Both the position numbers and the translations under genes were made by a program. DNA of 64,000 nucleotides from Entomoplasma freundtii (GTDB lineage: Bacteria > Bacillota_I > Bacilli_A > Mycoplasmatales > Mycoplasmataceae). This document shows positions 20,990 through 32,262 of the stretch, in pieces. The stretch covers positions 620,001-684,000 of the forward strand of contig NZ_CP024962.1 of NCBI RefSeq assembly GCF_002804205.1, in the 5' to 3' direction. The stretch's first letter is position 1. Every line of letters starts with the position of its first letter. The notes under the pieces were generated by a model that was given only the letters and a program-made list of their open reading frames with translations, did no database searches and had not been told where the DNA came from.

Positions 20990-21072
20990 CTTTTATTTAA
21001 ACTTAGCCAATATTAAAAGAGGTCTAGAGTTGCCACCTGAGTTGCGAGTTCGGTTTCTTGACTATAAACTCC

Positions 21073-21381
21073 CTATAATTTTACCACTTGAGAGTCGTGA
21101 GCCCAATGGTCAAAAACTTTCGTGTTGTCTCAACTAAAACTCATATTTTTATTGAACTTAAAATCTCCCTTAATTGCTTGTTCGGGTCCGGCTCCAGAAA
21201 AGGCAAAGCCAATCCCAGCCATACTGGTAATAAAATTGGTTGAAGCATCGATAAGGCTAGCAAGACCCCCTAAAAGTACCCCACTCAAACTTCCACCATC
21301 AACTTCTTTAAGTTCGTTCGGTGCCATTTTGGTCAATCCCTTTGGTATAGTTTTGTCATTAATTTCAAACTTATTTTGCAT
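21073..21381 (-). CDS. Small double-glycine-leader peptide, bacteriocin-like
   Basis: A 102-residue frame with TGA Trp codons near its end. The first 30 residues end in APNELKEVDGG, which matches the double-glycine leader pattern (L-x-x-[IV/E]-x-GG) cut by C39-type peptidases. The remaining 72 residues start SLSGVLLGGLASLID, are Gly/Ala-rich and hydrophobic up to about residue 65 (GIGFAFSGAG), and finish with a polar region containing two Trp and two His. AGGGGTGA precedes the ATG. It lies 24 bases after rsmI on the same strand and ends before a hairpin. A class II bacteriocin-like or signalling peptide is the best reading; no immunity or exporter gene is adjacent, so function is unproven. 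Confidence 0.6.
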
Positions 21382-21405
21382 TCATTCACCCCTAAGGGAT
21401 TCGGT

Positions 21406-22302
21406 TTATTTTTGTTTTTCAACCATTAATTGGTAAATTTTATTTTTTGGTCAACCCGATTCTAAACTAATAATACTAGCAGCCGCTTTTAAAGAGTGGC
21501 CTTCGCTAGTTAGTTTTTGGGTTGCTTGAACAATCTCGTCAAGAGTTCAATTTTTTGACCAATTGGTTTCTTTAGAAACCAAAACCACAAACTCTCCTTT
21601 TAACACCATTTGGTCTGCTGCCACGTAGGCTGCCAACTCACTTATCGGTCCTTGGATAATTTCTTCATTGGTTTTAGTCAGTTCACGCGCAATCATTACC
21701 GAGGTAGTTGGTGGCAAGATTTCAGCTAAAAAGGCTATTGTTTCTTTGATACGGTGAACTGATTCATAAAAAACGATTATGGTCTTTTCTGGTAAGGTCA
21801 TTAAGACATTAGTTAGTTCACGTTTTTTCGCTTCAAAACCACGACTTTTTAAAAAGCCATAGAAATAATGGTTGGGGCTTTCATAACCACTAGCGACCAA
21901 AGCGTGAATATAGGCGGGGCCGACATTCACTCCAGAAACATTAATCTGGTTTGGCAGGCGATGTAAAATCTCCCTAACAATCTTGGCTCCCGGATCAGAA
22001 ATAATCGGCACTCCTGCATCACTAACTAGGGCCATAGATTGCCCTGTCGCAAGGATTTGTTGCAATTTATCAACCCGACTTTGCTCGTTAAATTTATGGC
22101 AAGAAATTAATTTATTTTGAATACCATAATGCTTTAGTAATTGTTCTGTCGTGCGGGTATCTTCACAAAAAATCCAATCGACTTCTTGGAGGATTGTTTG
22201 CGCACGAGGCGATAAATCAGCCAAATTACCGATTGGAGTTCCAACTAAATAAAGAGTAGGTTTTGAAGTTGTCGACTTAAAAGTTTTTTGACAACGAATC
22301 AT
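21406..22302 (-). CDS. rsmI: 16S rRNA 2'-O-methyltransferase RsmI (C1402)
   Basis: A tetrapyrrole-methylase-fold enzyme of 298 residues that methylates C1402 of 16S rRNA in the decoding centre. It has LYLVGTPIGNLADLSPRA near residue 17, FCEDTRTTEQLLKHYGI near 45, LVSDAGVPIISDPG near 92 and VFYESVHRIKET near 175. A C-terminal helix-turn-helix appears only past an in-frame TGA at 21547. ATG 22302 is preferred to the GTG two codons upstream. Downstream of greA by about 40 bases. Confidence 0.93.
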
Positions 22303-22342
22303 AAGCACTTCATCTCATCTCTCTAATTTATTAAAGTTTTAA

Positions 22343-22813
22343 TTATTTAACTTGTTTAATGACAATTTTGTAAGGTACTTTCACTTCTTTAACTTCGACT
22401 ATGGTACCTTCATTGTGGCCCAGGATAGCTTTTGCTAATGGCGACTCATTAGATATTAACCCTTGAAAAGGATCTGCTTCTACAGCCCCAACAATTTTCA
22501 CCACTTGGTCAATATCACTACCTCTTTTGTGATAGGTAATAGTTGAACCAATTTTGGCTTCTCCCTTTTTGCTACTACGAGTATCGATAATCTTGGCCTG
22601 AGAAATCATAGCCTCTACTTCTTTAATTCGGGCTTCAACTTCCGCTTGGCGATTTCTGGCAGCATCATAATCTGCATTTTCACTTAAATCACCTTGGTTA
22701 CGGGCTTCAACTAATTCACGAATTACTTCGGGACGGACATCTTCAATCAAGTGTCTTAGCTCTTGTTTTTTTTCTTCGAGTCCTTCAATTGTCAAAATAA
22801 TTTCTTTACTCAT
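22343..22813 (-). CDS. greA: Transcription elongation factor GreA
   Basis: A 156-residue factor that rescues backtracked RNA polymerase by stimulating transcript cleavage. The N-terminal coiled coil carries the tip residues in NQGDLSENADYDAARN (about residues 38-53; the two acidic residues are the functional pair), and the C-terminal FKBP-like domain contains ISNESPLAKAILGH. Length and order match the family exactly. Part of ftsK-uvrC-greA-rsmI. Confidence 0.97.
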   Translation of the reverse strand: MSKEIILTIEGLEEKKQELRHLIEDVRPEVIRELVEARNQGDLSENADYDAARNRQAEVEARIKEVEAMISQAKIIDTRSSKKGEAKIGSTITYHKRGSDIDQVVKIVGAVEADPFQGLISNESPLAKAILGHNEGTIVEVKEVKVPYKIVIKQVK

Positions 22814-22842
22814 TTTTTAAACTTCCTTTTATAACTTAGTAA

Positions 22843-24636
22843 TTATACATTAATAGTTGCTAAAAAGGCCAGCAAATGCTCGGTTGTGGCGCGATTTTTA
22901 ACAATGCCATTAAGTTCTTCTGGAGTCGCTTTTGCCATCTCATAGATTGTCGGAAAACGTTTATAAAGTTCTTGGACTTTTTTAGGACCTAAACCGTTAA
23001 TGTTCAAGAGAGGACTAGTCGCAAATTTTTGTTTTTGTTTTTGGTGTAGGCCCAATTTTGCAAAGGCATCCACACGAATTTGGATAGCGCTTAAGAAATT
23101 ATAAAGAGGGGTATGGCGGTCTAAAGTAATGACCGTATCATTCGTCGTAATTAGTTGGTTAGTATTATGATGTTGGTCTTTTACTAACCCAATTACCGGC
23201 ACTTTTTCTAAATCGAGACTGGCAAGAAGCCGGCGCGCAAAATGAACATGAGTCATGCCTCCATCAATAATAACCAAATCTGGGAGTGGTCCTTGCTTAA
23301 CCAATGCGCTTTGGAAACGGCGATAAAGCATACTTTCTAAGCGATGAATATCATCAGGTATGGCAAGGTCAATATTATACTTTCGGAAGGCATTCCGATC
23401 CGGTTTTCCCTCTTTATAAACTACTTGGCTTCCCACCACTATTTTGTTGCCAAAATTGGCAATATCGTACATTTCTAGATGGTGAGGATAACGACTTAAG
23501 TTGGCAATCGTCTGCAATTCTTCAAGGACTTTTTGTTCTTGGTGGTGAACGGTTTGGGCATTTAAAAGGCCTTGGCGAAGGCTTTCGTTGGCATTGCTTT
23601 GAGCAAGTTGATATAGCCGCTGTTCGACCCTTGTAATCGGCGCAGTGGCAATTCTTTTGAAGGATGAATCAAGAAATTCAAAAGCTAAATCCTCTGGCAA
23701 AATTAATTGGTCAGGTAACATATTTCGTTTGTAAATTTGAGCTAAGTAACTCCCGACTAAATCTTCGATTTCTTGCTCATTATAGGCCATAAGAAATTCA
23801 TCTTTCATTAATAACTTACCACCACGATAAAAGAGCAAGGTGATTGCTAGTAAATCTGAGGCTAGGGAAAACGCCAGGATATCCCGGTTAACTTTATCAT
23901 GGAGTTCCACATGGTTCGTCTTTTCAGCAAGTTGCAAGGAACGGAGCAAATCTTTCATTCGTTGAGCTTCTTCAAATTGCAAATTATTTGCCGCTTGCTC
24001 CATTTTATTAGTTAAAAGTTCATGAACTTCACGGGTATTTCCTTTAAAAAACTGTGAAAGCGGTTTCAACTTCTCTTCATAATAGTTTCAAGGTACTTCT
24101 TTAAAGCACGCTCCAGAGCATTGACCAAGATGGTAATACAAACAAGGTTTGCCTAAATTTCCTTTACACCGGCGCAAAGGAAAAACCCTTTGTAAAGTTA
24201 TTAATAGTTGGCGAGCCCCTGACCCAATTGGTAATGGTCCGTAGCTTTTTAAAGCTTTTTTGTCATAACGGCGAACATATTTATATTCAGGGTTTTTTTC
24301 ATTAGTAACAATGATGTAGGGGTAAGCACGGTCATCATTTAATAAAACATTAAATTTAGGACGATACTTTTTAATTAAATTATCTTCAAGCAAAAGTGCT
24401 TCTTTTTCGTTAGTGACAACAAAATATTCTAAATCGGTAATTTCTTTTAGTAATCGCGTGGTTTTGAAATCATGGGTTTTGGTAAAGTAAGTTGTCACGC
24501 GTTTTCTTAAATCTTTGGCTTTTCCTACATAAATCACTTGCCCTTGGGCATTTTTGTAAATATAGCAGCCTGGTCGATGGGGAAGATTTTTTACTTTTTC
24601 TTGTAAAGACATATTTGTCGTTATTTTTGTTGTCAT
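22843..24636 (-). CDS. uvrC: Excinuclease ABC subunit C
   Basis: The nuclease of nucleotide excision repair, 597 residues. A GIY-YIG domain (PGCYIYKN, VIYVGKAKDLRKR) occupies residues 20-100, the Cys-rich FPLRRCKGNLGKPCLYYHLGQC follows near 155 (written here only as a motif region), then a UVR domain (QAANNLQFEEAQRMKDLL), the RNase H-like endonuclease core (LVIIDGG near 415) and a helix-hairpin-helix end (NINGLGPKKVQELY). The frame is joined through TGA codons at 24070-24087. AAGGTGGTG precedes the ATG. Confidence 0.95.
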
Positions 24637-24696
24637 CTACTGAGCACCACCTTCATCAAAACATTTATTTGATTAGTTTAATCGAAGTTTATGAGG

Positions 24697-27621
24697 TTAT
24701 GAGTTATTTTTTCATTCTGTCTCAGGGCCAGGAATATAGCGAATATCATATTGTGGTTCACCTTGTTGGCAAACGGCTGCTACCACATCTTCAATTTCAT
24801 TATCAGTTAAATAAGCTCCTTGGGCGCGAATCATTTCTTTCGAACCAGGATAAACAAATAACATATCACCACGGCCAATTAGTTTCTCGGCTCCAGAAAA
24901 ATCGATTATTGTGCGTGAGTCAATTGAAGAACTCACTGAAAAAGCAATTCGGGTTGGCACGTTAGTTTTGATTGTTCCGGTAAGAACATCGACACTTGGT
25001 CTTTGGGTGGCGAGAACTAAATGAATCCCAGCGGCACGTGCCATTTGGGCTAAGCGCATGATGGCCTCTTCAACAACCTTTCGCTCATCGCCAGCCATCA
25101 AATCAGCCAATTCATCAATAATCACCACAATAAATGGTAATTTTTTTTGGTCTGGTTTTAATTTGCGGTTATAACTTTCAATATTTCTTGCTCCAACCTT
25201 GGCGAATTTATCGTAGCGCTCTTCCATAACTTCCACTAATTCTTGTAAGGCATAAGCAGCTTCTTTTGGTCTATTGATGACTGGAGTTAAGATATGAGGA
25301 ATTTGTGAATAAATCGCCAGTTCAACCCGTTTTGGATCAATCATTAAAAAGCGCACTTCATCGGGAGCAGTTCGCATCAATAAGGAAATAATCAAGGAAT
25401 TAATCATCATTGATTTCCCTGACCCCGTTGAGCCAGCAATTAAAAGGTGAGGCATGCTTTCTAGGTTCGCAGTTAGCGGATCGCCCGACACCTTTTTACC
25501 CAAGACAAAAAGCAATTTATGGTGGGTTTTTGTTGGCGGAATGGTCGTAATAATTTCTTTTAAACTGACTTTCGTTAAAGCTTGGTTAGGGATTTCTAAA
25601 CCAATCAAATTTTTTCCGGGAATTGGTGTTTCAAGACGAATTAACGTGGAAGCTAAAGCTAGTTTTAAGTCATTTTCTAAGGCTGTAAAAGCACTCACTT
25701 TAGTTCCAACGCCTGCTTGGATTTCAAACTTTGTCACGGAAGGACCAATCATCCATTTTACCACCTTGGCTTTTACACCAAATTGTTCAAAAACTTGGTC
25801 AATTTTTGTGGCATTTTCACGAGCCATTAAATCATTTTTTTGTTGGTTAGCAACTTGATTACCAATCTCTTGTAATAAATCTTGAGAGGGCAAGGTATAA
25901 CGATTGCTTTTGAAGTTTATTTCGTGCTCTGCTTCTTTTAAAAGGTCAGACACATCAATAGTTTCTTCATTAACAGTGGCATATAAAGTTTTTAAAAAAT
26001 CAACTTCATCGTCTTGGTTAAAGAAAATATTTGGTTCTTCCTTACGCTCAACCTCGCTTTGGTCTGAACTAACTCCTTGATGACCATGACCATGGCCAAA
26101 GCCAAAAGGGGTTATTTTAGTTTCTTCACTAAAAATTTCTCGCGCTTTTAGAGGGTCCAAGTCACCATATTGACCATGAATTGGCATAGGATTCAGAATA
26201 GCCTCTTCGCTAGACAAACCGTCAAAATTAGTCAAATCTTCCTTATCGATAATTGGTTTGATAGGTTGAGTGCTTTCTTGTTTGGCATGCATCTTGCTGA
26301 AAGGAATTTCAGATGATAATGATACCTTAGTAAAATCATTTTCTTTACTAGTGAGAGCTCGACGCGATTGGTAAATTAAGGGACTAGCGGCGGCTTGGTG
26401 GTTTTGCTTCGAAGGTTTCTCATTCTTCTTCAATTCCTGTGACTCATGCAGCATCTTTTCTTCAAGAGGCTCCTGCATTTGGTTTTGCCATTCCTTAGTC
26501 AGTTTTTCAAAATGAGGAAACGTTTTTGGACTAGTTTTTTGTGCCTCAGGACGTAAACGCCGTGGCTCAAAGATAGGAAATGAGCGGCTTTTATCAGTGG
26601 CAGGAGTCGACTTATCGAGAGTCGCAATGTCATCAGTTAGACTATTAAAAACTTGGGCTTCTTGGGCTACCTTTTGCAAATCGGCAATTTCATCATGAGT
26701 ATTAAACTGATAAGAAGGCATTTTGATTGTCAAATCAGAATCAACGATTGCCTGATCAACGGCTTGATTATGATGAGCAGTGCTCTCGACCGAGATTTGG
26801 TTTGGTTTTGGAGTTTTGACTTTCTTTTTTAATTTATTGGGATTATTTTTAGCTTTTAAAGAAAGGATTCGTAACGCTTTTCCGCGGCGTTTATGTTTGG
26901 GCTTAAAAAGGTAAAAAACATCTCCAGTCAACACTCACACCATCAAAAGAAAAGTAACTATCGCAAAAACAGCAAAAGCCCCAGGGATACTCAAATAAGC
27001 AGTACTACTTGCAATAAAAGTACCTAATAATCCACCCCCAGCATATAAAGTCACATAACCACGAGCGCAAATTAAAAAATCCATTTTGTCAGTTTCGGCA
27101 TACTGAGCTCCGAAAATGGAATTATCTAACCAATTAAATCAATAAATTTTAAAACTATCAGGAAAGAATGTTTTTGATCATAAGCCTTTGATTGTCGTGT
27201 CGTGAAACATGATACCTTGATCATAAATATAAGTAAACAGGATTAAACTTATCCCTCAACAAAGTAGGGCCGAACTACAAGCAATCATCGCTAAAAACCG
27301 CTTTTTGAATTTAAAACGAACTCCGAAATAAATTGCTAAATCAACTCCTAAAAGTAAGAGGTAAACAGGAAACTTGAATCAACCAAAAATTAAATTGAAA
27401 ATCGCATCATCAAAAAACTGGCCAACAATTGTTAATCGCCCAGCAGAAAGCATAGTAAAGAAGAACAGCAGTAAACCGGCAATGAGTCACCCAATACTAT
27501 CTTTTTGGTGTTGTTTTTTTAAGGTCGTGAAAACCATTGTTCTTTCCTCATTAAAATCGTGAGGAGCATAAATCTGGTTTCCTTCAAAAGTGTCAGTGGT
27601 GAATAAAGATTTTTTGGACAT
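24697..27621 (-). CDS. ftsK: DNA translocase FtsK/SpoIIIE, lacking the gamma domain
   Basis: A 974-residue protein. The first 230 residues contain about four membrane helices. A linker of about 270 residues follows, rich in Lys, Glu, Gln and His (HGHGHQG near 280). The motor comes next, with Walker A GSTGSGKSM near residue 730, Walker B FIVVIIDELADLM near 830 and LATQRPSVDVLTG near 870. FtsK pumps DNA at the division site during segregation. The protein stops soon after the motor (PQYDIRYIPGPETEWKNNS), so the usual C-terminal winged-helix gamma domain that reads polar DNA sites is absent. The N-terminal part appears only with TGA as Trp. Start at 27621. Confidence 0.93.
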
Positions 27622-27704
27622 GTTTAGCTCTCCATTCCAGTGCTTATCTTAAAATTAATTTTATCATTTTCCCATTTTTGAAAAGGTAGTAATTCTTTCA
27701 AAAG

Positions 27705-27738
27705 AAAAATCCCAACACTTTAAAAGCTTGGGATTTTT
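27705..27738 (-). terminator. Intrinsic terminator of the opp operon
   Basis: An 11-bp stem (27705-27715 with 27728-27738), followed by a T-rich tail on the minus strand, four bases after the oppA stop. Confidence 0.8.
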
Positions 27739-27740
27739 GG

Positions 27741-30359
27741 TTATTTTGAGGCTTGTCAATCACCATCGATAACAGTTTTATACTCACCATTAGCATCGGG
27801 ATACATAGCCTTATAGGCTTTTTTGCCATTCTCTCACTCACTACGTTTTGCTTTGAAAGTAGTTTGGTCTCATAATTGACTAGTCATTTCAACACCGATA
27901 AAACGATATAGGGCTTGACCTGATGAGAAAGTGGAACGACTAAATGGGTTAACATAACTTAAGAAAGCTACATCATCTAAAAATTCAATTTGTAAAGGCA
28001 ACATCAAGATTGATTCCATGATTGCATAGTTTTCAACCTTAGCAAAGCCTTCGTAACGAGGTTTTTGTTCTGCTTGATGTAGGTCAATCTTATTAGATTC
28101 ATCCATAAAAAGCGAGACACGGTTTAGCAAATCATCAAAAGCTTTTGATGTGTTGTCAATCGCCTGATTATCACCAGGTTCTTGATTGGTATTACTTGGG
28201 AAGTTCTTAGATTTTAGTCCAGTTTGGGCATTTAAATCACCATCCATAAATAATGTATGTAAAAAACCAAAAGGATCACTATAGTCTGGTACTCACCCGG
28301 TAATTACCATCGAATACTCACCACTTTGTTGTTGTTGGACAAAATCAGAAGCATCAGTAGTTTCACGGGGTACTATTTGAATTAAATCATTGCCACCAAT
28401 ATCCTCGAAAGAATGAATAGCATTTTTAATATAGTTATTGATTCCTGTTGAGTTGGCCCCATTGATTAATCATGGCAATTGGACTTTACCAGTAACACCA
28501 ACTTCTTTTAAGTCATCTCTAGCTTGCTCTTTCAATAACTTGAATTTTGCATTATTTGCAGACTCGCTATAGTTTCCAATTAGATTGACATATTTACTTA
28601 CGCGTTCCGGTGACTTAATAGGAGCCACAGTCCCTTCTTTAGTAGTAAAACGATCTCCATCAATGAAAGATAGCAAACCTAACAAGTCATTATTAAAGTA
28701 AGGGTCACGCCCATCATCAAGAGGATGAGAATCATCTTTTTGGACACCAAAACTATTCGATCATTGGTTAATTTGGTCATCACTAATTGGAATATCATTT
28801 TGTATTAAGGTATCAATTAGTCAACCAATTTGGTTGTTGCCAACTATTTTATTATCTTTATCTACTTGTAAAAATTCATCTTGCAGATAACGAGCATAAT
28901 CTTTACCCTCTTTGTCAGTGGCTACGTTCTTTGAAGTTCAAGTATTTCGTAAGTTATGAGAAGTTCTTGAGCCCCCATCCATCGCACGAGAGTAGAAAGA
29001 AGAAACTTCCGAACGATTTAAACTAAAACGAATTAGGTTTCGCACTGAACGTTGTGCCAAAGCTTTATTTCGTCTATCAAGTTCATCTTGTCCATCAGGA
29101 AATTTACTTTTTGTTGCTCCATAGTTAAAGAAAAGACCATAGGTATTAGCTTGGGGACGACTAACTTTATTTAGTCCACTAAAACGTGGTTTATCATAAT
29201 TGTCACCAACATATTTTTTTCAACCATAAGCATCATTGGAACTAATTGCTACTTCACTTAAGTCACCACTTTCAAAAAAGAAACGTTGACGAGAAGTAGA
29301 TACATTCCCTACATAAGAATACTTTAGTTTCTCAATCTTAACATTTGCTTTATTATAGTAATTTTGACTTTTCACTAATTCGATATTTTGGGTTGGGTTA
29401 TAAGTGTTAACAACATAAGCTCCAGAATACCAAATATTTTGGTAACCCATTGTTTTACCTATTGGTAAACCATAACTAATTCCTGATTTTGTGGTACTTC
29501 CATAATTAATAGCCACATCTGGTAATGGGGCAAATGAAAGGAAGGCTGCCATTGATTCAAAATAAGGAGCTGGTTTTAGAAGGTGGTAATGTAAATTAAA
29601 GCCTTCACTAGACTCATCACTTCCACTAATAATTTTGCCTTCGTTAAAGGATTTTTTAGCTAGTGAATCAACCCCATTTTCATCAAAAGTTGACAAACCA
29701 TTTAGGGCTAAATCACGTGCCGCTTTAGGGTCATCAGGATAAAGATTAAAAGCTAAAATCGCGCGGTCAATATAGTTATTCGTCAAAACTGTATTCTCTT
29801 TAGTATCACGCTTTGTAAAACGAACATCATAAAGGTCGTTGTCCTTATCACGAATGTTTTCTATGAATGTTACTAATTGTCCACCGTTATAGATAATTTG
29901 TTGCCAAACCCCTCCAGCTTGGGAAGCATTATTTGGGTTAAAAATAAAACGGAAAGTATTGAAAAAGTCTGAAGGCTTAATCGCTTTTTCTTTAATTTGG
30001 TTTTTACCTTCTAAACGTGTTCAATAAGCAGCATTTTTTCCTTGGCGAATATGGAAGGATCATGATGTCATATTATCTTTATGTTCTCAAGCATCAGCCA
30101 ATGCCCCTTCAAAGTTATTGTAGTGGTCAGTAGCTAATAATGAATCTTGAAGATTAGTTAAAATCATGGAGTCAGTATTTTGCATAGTAGAAGCTGAAGA
30201 CCAAGTTGTCATTGGCATCTTATAAGCACCACGATAAACTTGAGGGTCAACTTTTCGAGCTAGAAGTTTGGTAAAGGTAATTGGGCCACAAGAAACAACA
30301 CTACTAGCAGCAGTGGTAATTAAGGCTAAGGCTAATAAGCCACTAAGATACTTTTTCAT
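27741..30359 (-). CDS. oppA: Oligopeptide-binding lipoprotein OppA
   Basis: The extracellular substrate-binding subunit of the oligopeptide importer, 872 residues. A lipoprotein signal peptide is clear: MKKY, then a hydrophobic stretch and the lipobox VVSC with the lipid-bearing Cys at residue 24. The rest has the composition of large Mollicute SBP_bac_5-type proteins, with [34 protein letters not shown]-type blocks typical of OppA. Many TGA codons read as Trp. The start overlaps the end of oppF by 17 bases. It is last in oppBCDFA, an order seen in mycoplasmas. Confidence 0.88.
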
Positions 30360-32262
30360 GTTGATCCTTTCTAATTTTCGAAGCTAAAATTTGACGATAT
30401 TTTTTGACTTCCCGTTGGTTTCCATAAACATAATGGTTTGGTCCGACCTCGACCCATTCTGGAAAGTCAATTAGGTAATCTTGGTGCTCAATTTCTGGTT
30501 GATATTTAAAAGGAATTTTCGCTTTTTCCAATTTTGGATCAGGTAAAGGGATGGCACTCAAGAGTGATTTGGTATAAGGGTGAAGTGGATTATCAAAGAG
30601 TTCATTTGCTTCAGCTAACTCAACAATATCTCCACGATAAATAACTGCGATTCGGTTGGCAACAAACTTTACAATTGAAAGATCATGCGCAATAAAGATA
30701 TAAGTCAAGTCAAATTCTTTTTGAAATTTGGCTAATAAGTTCATTACTTGCGCTCTGATGGATACGTCTAAAGCTGAAATTGGTTCATCGGCGACAATAA
30801 AACTTGGTCGCATTACTAGGGCTCGAGCAATTCCAATCCTTTGACGTTGACCTCCCGAGAATTCGTGAGGATAACGGGAAAGATGCTCTGGAAGCATTCC
30901 GATTGTCGTTAGTAATTGCAAAATCAAGAAATGTTTGACATCTTTTGGTTGTACTTTGTCCAAGGTTAATTGGTGTTCAGCATTATGATTATCGTTATAC
31001 CAATCAAGGTAAGTTTGACAAGTTTCGGGATTCTTATAAAGTTCTGGAAAGTTATCTAAACCTTCTGCAATAATACCTTCAATCGCCATACGGTCATTTA
31101 ATGAAGAACCAGGATCTTGGAAAATCATTTGCATTTTTTTCTTCAACTCACGAGTTTCCTCTTTAGTGGGATCCTTAAATGTTTCAGTAGCTTTGATTTG
31201 GGACACAAAGTCCTCTTTGCCAGTTTCTAAAACCTTTTCGTAACGTTTGTTTTCTAAATTTTCAGTCTCTTTAAAGTGTTTTGCTCTTGTCAAACGTTGT
31301 TTAATTTCGTTAGCAAAGGGTTGTTTTTGTTTTATTGGGGCCACTAGGTAAAGAGCCACTATTTGTTCTTCTAGGGCAGTTTCTAAAAGTGGACTAATTG
31401 ATTTATGGTTCGCAATTACTTGTTCTAAATGACGACCCATCACTTCAAAGTATTGAATAACTGATTTATGCTTACCGCTAAGTACTTGTTGACGAATATC
31501 ATTCATTAAATCGACGATAATATAGATTTCGTTTTCCAGGTCTTTTACTTGTTGAATTAAACCTAGAACTTTTTTTTGACTTTCGTTAATTTCGGTTTCC
31601 AAAGTTAAAGAAACAGTTGTGAAATTAGAAATAGCAGTCGAGAATTTTAAAGCCTTATTTTCCAAACGAATAATTTTTAATAAATGTTTTAGGTTGTCTC
31701 GGATGGCCTCGGTAACAATTGTTAAATTAGCATCCTTCTTACTACGAATTAGTTTTGTGTCTTTTAGGTTGGTCCCTTCAGCAATAAGCCGTGATTGACC
31801 ATCGGGATAAGCACGTAGTTCACGAGTTTTAAAATCGTAATATTTCGATTGAGTATATTTGTAAAAGACACGCTTAAATTCGTTAAGGTAATCATTTAGG
31901 CAATTGGTGGTAGTACTTTGGTTTTTAACCATTGTTTGTAAATGTCTTAAAAGTTTTAAATTTATTTTGTGTAAGTCCGGTGCTTCCCCATAAATTAGGC
32001 GTTCATTAAAGTAAACGGCCCCTTTATTAACGGGTTGGATCCCCATGACAGCACGACCAATAGTTGTTTTACCAGACCCAGATTCACCGACTAAACCAAA
32101 TGTTTCACCACGATAAACATCAAAAGTAACGCCCTTAACGGCTTTAACTTTTTTCTTACCAGACCCAAATTCAATTACCAAGTCACGGACTTTCAGTGTA
32201 ATGTCACGAGCTAACTCAGTGTCATGTTGGTTTTGTAAACCGTTTTTTTGTGATTGTGACAT
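30343..32262 (-). CDS. oppF: Oligopeptide ABC importer ATPase OppF, with large insertion
   Basis: A cytoplasmic ATPase subunit of 639 residues, about twice the usual length. Walker [10 protein letters not shown] is near residue 58. An insert of about 270 residues, predicted helical and charged, separates it from the Q-loop block [14 protein letters not shown] near 385. Then come [27 protein letters not shown] and the C-terminal OppF extension. TAG stop. Mycoplasma OppF proteins are known to be long. The ATG shares a base with the oppD stop. Confidence 0.92.
   Translation of the reverse strand: MSQSQKNGLQNQHDTELARDITLKVRDLVIEFGSGKKKVKAVKGVTFDVYRGETFGLVGESGSGKTTIGRAVMGIQPVNKGAVYFNERLIYGEAPDLHKINLKLLRHLQTMVKNQSTTTNCLNDYLNEFKRVFYKYTQSKYYDFKTRELRAYPDGQSRLIAEGTNLKDTKLIRSKKDANLTIVTEAIRDNLKHLLKIIRLENKALKFSTAISNFTTVSLTLETEINESQKKVLGLIQQVKDLENEIYIIVDLMNDIRQQVLSGKHKSVIQYFEVMGRHLEQVIANHKSISPLLETALEEQIVALYLVAPIKQKQPFANEIKQRLTRAKHFKETENLENKRYEKVLETGKEDFVSQIKATETFKDPTKEETRELKKKMQMIFQDPGSSLNDRMAIEGIIAEGLDNFPELYKNPETCQTYLDWYNDNHNAEHQLTLDKVQPKDVKHFLILQLLTTIGMLPEHLSRYPHEFSGGQRQRIGIARALVMRPSFIVADEPISALDVSIRAQVMNLLAKFQKEFDLTYIFIAHDLSIVKFVANRIAVIYRGDIVELAEANELFDNPLHPYTKSLLSAIPLPDPKLEKAKIPFKYQPEIEHQDYLIDFPEWVEVGPNHYVYGNQREVKKYRQILASKIRKDQHEKVS

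Noticed and set aside
23304-23636. A 110-residue plus-strand frame within uvrC.
   Set aside because: Antisense shadow of a well-matched gene.
24492-24965. A 157-residue plus-strand frame antisense to uvrC and ftsK.
   Set aside because: It lies across the start of uvrC and the end of ftsK in the opposite direction, with no ribosome-binding site.
25454-25858. A 134-residue plus-strand frame within ftsK.
   Set aside because: Antisense shadow of the motor domain; no motif or start signal.
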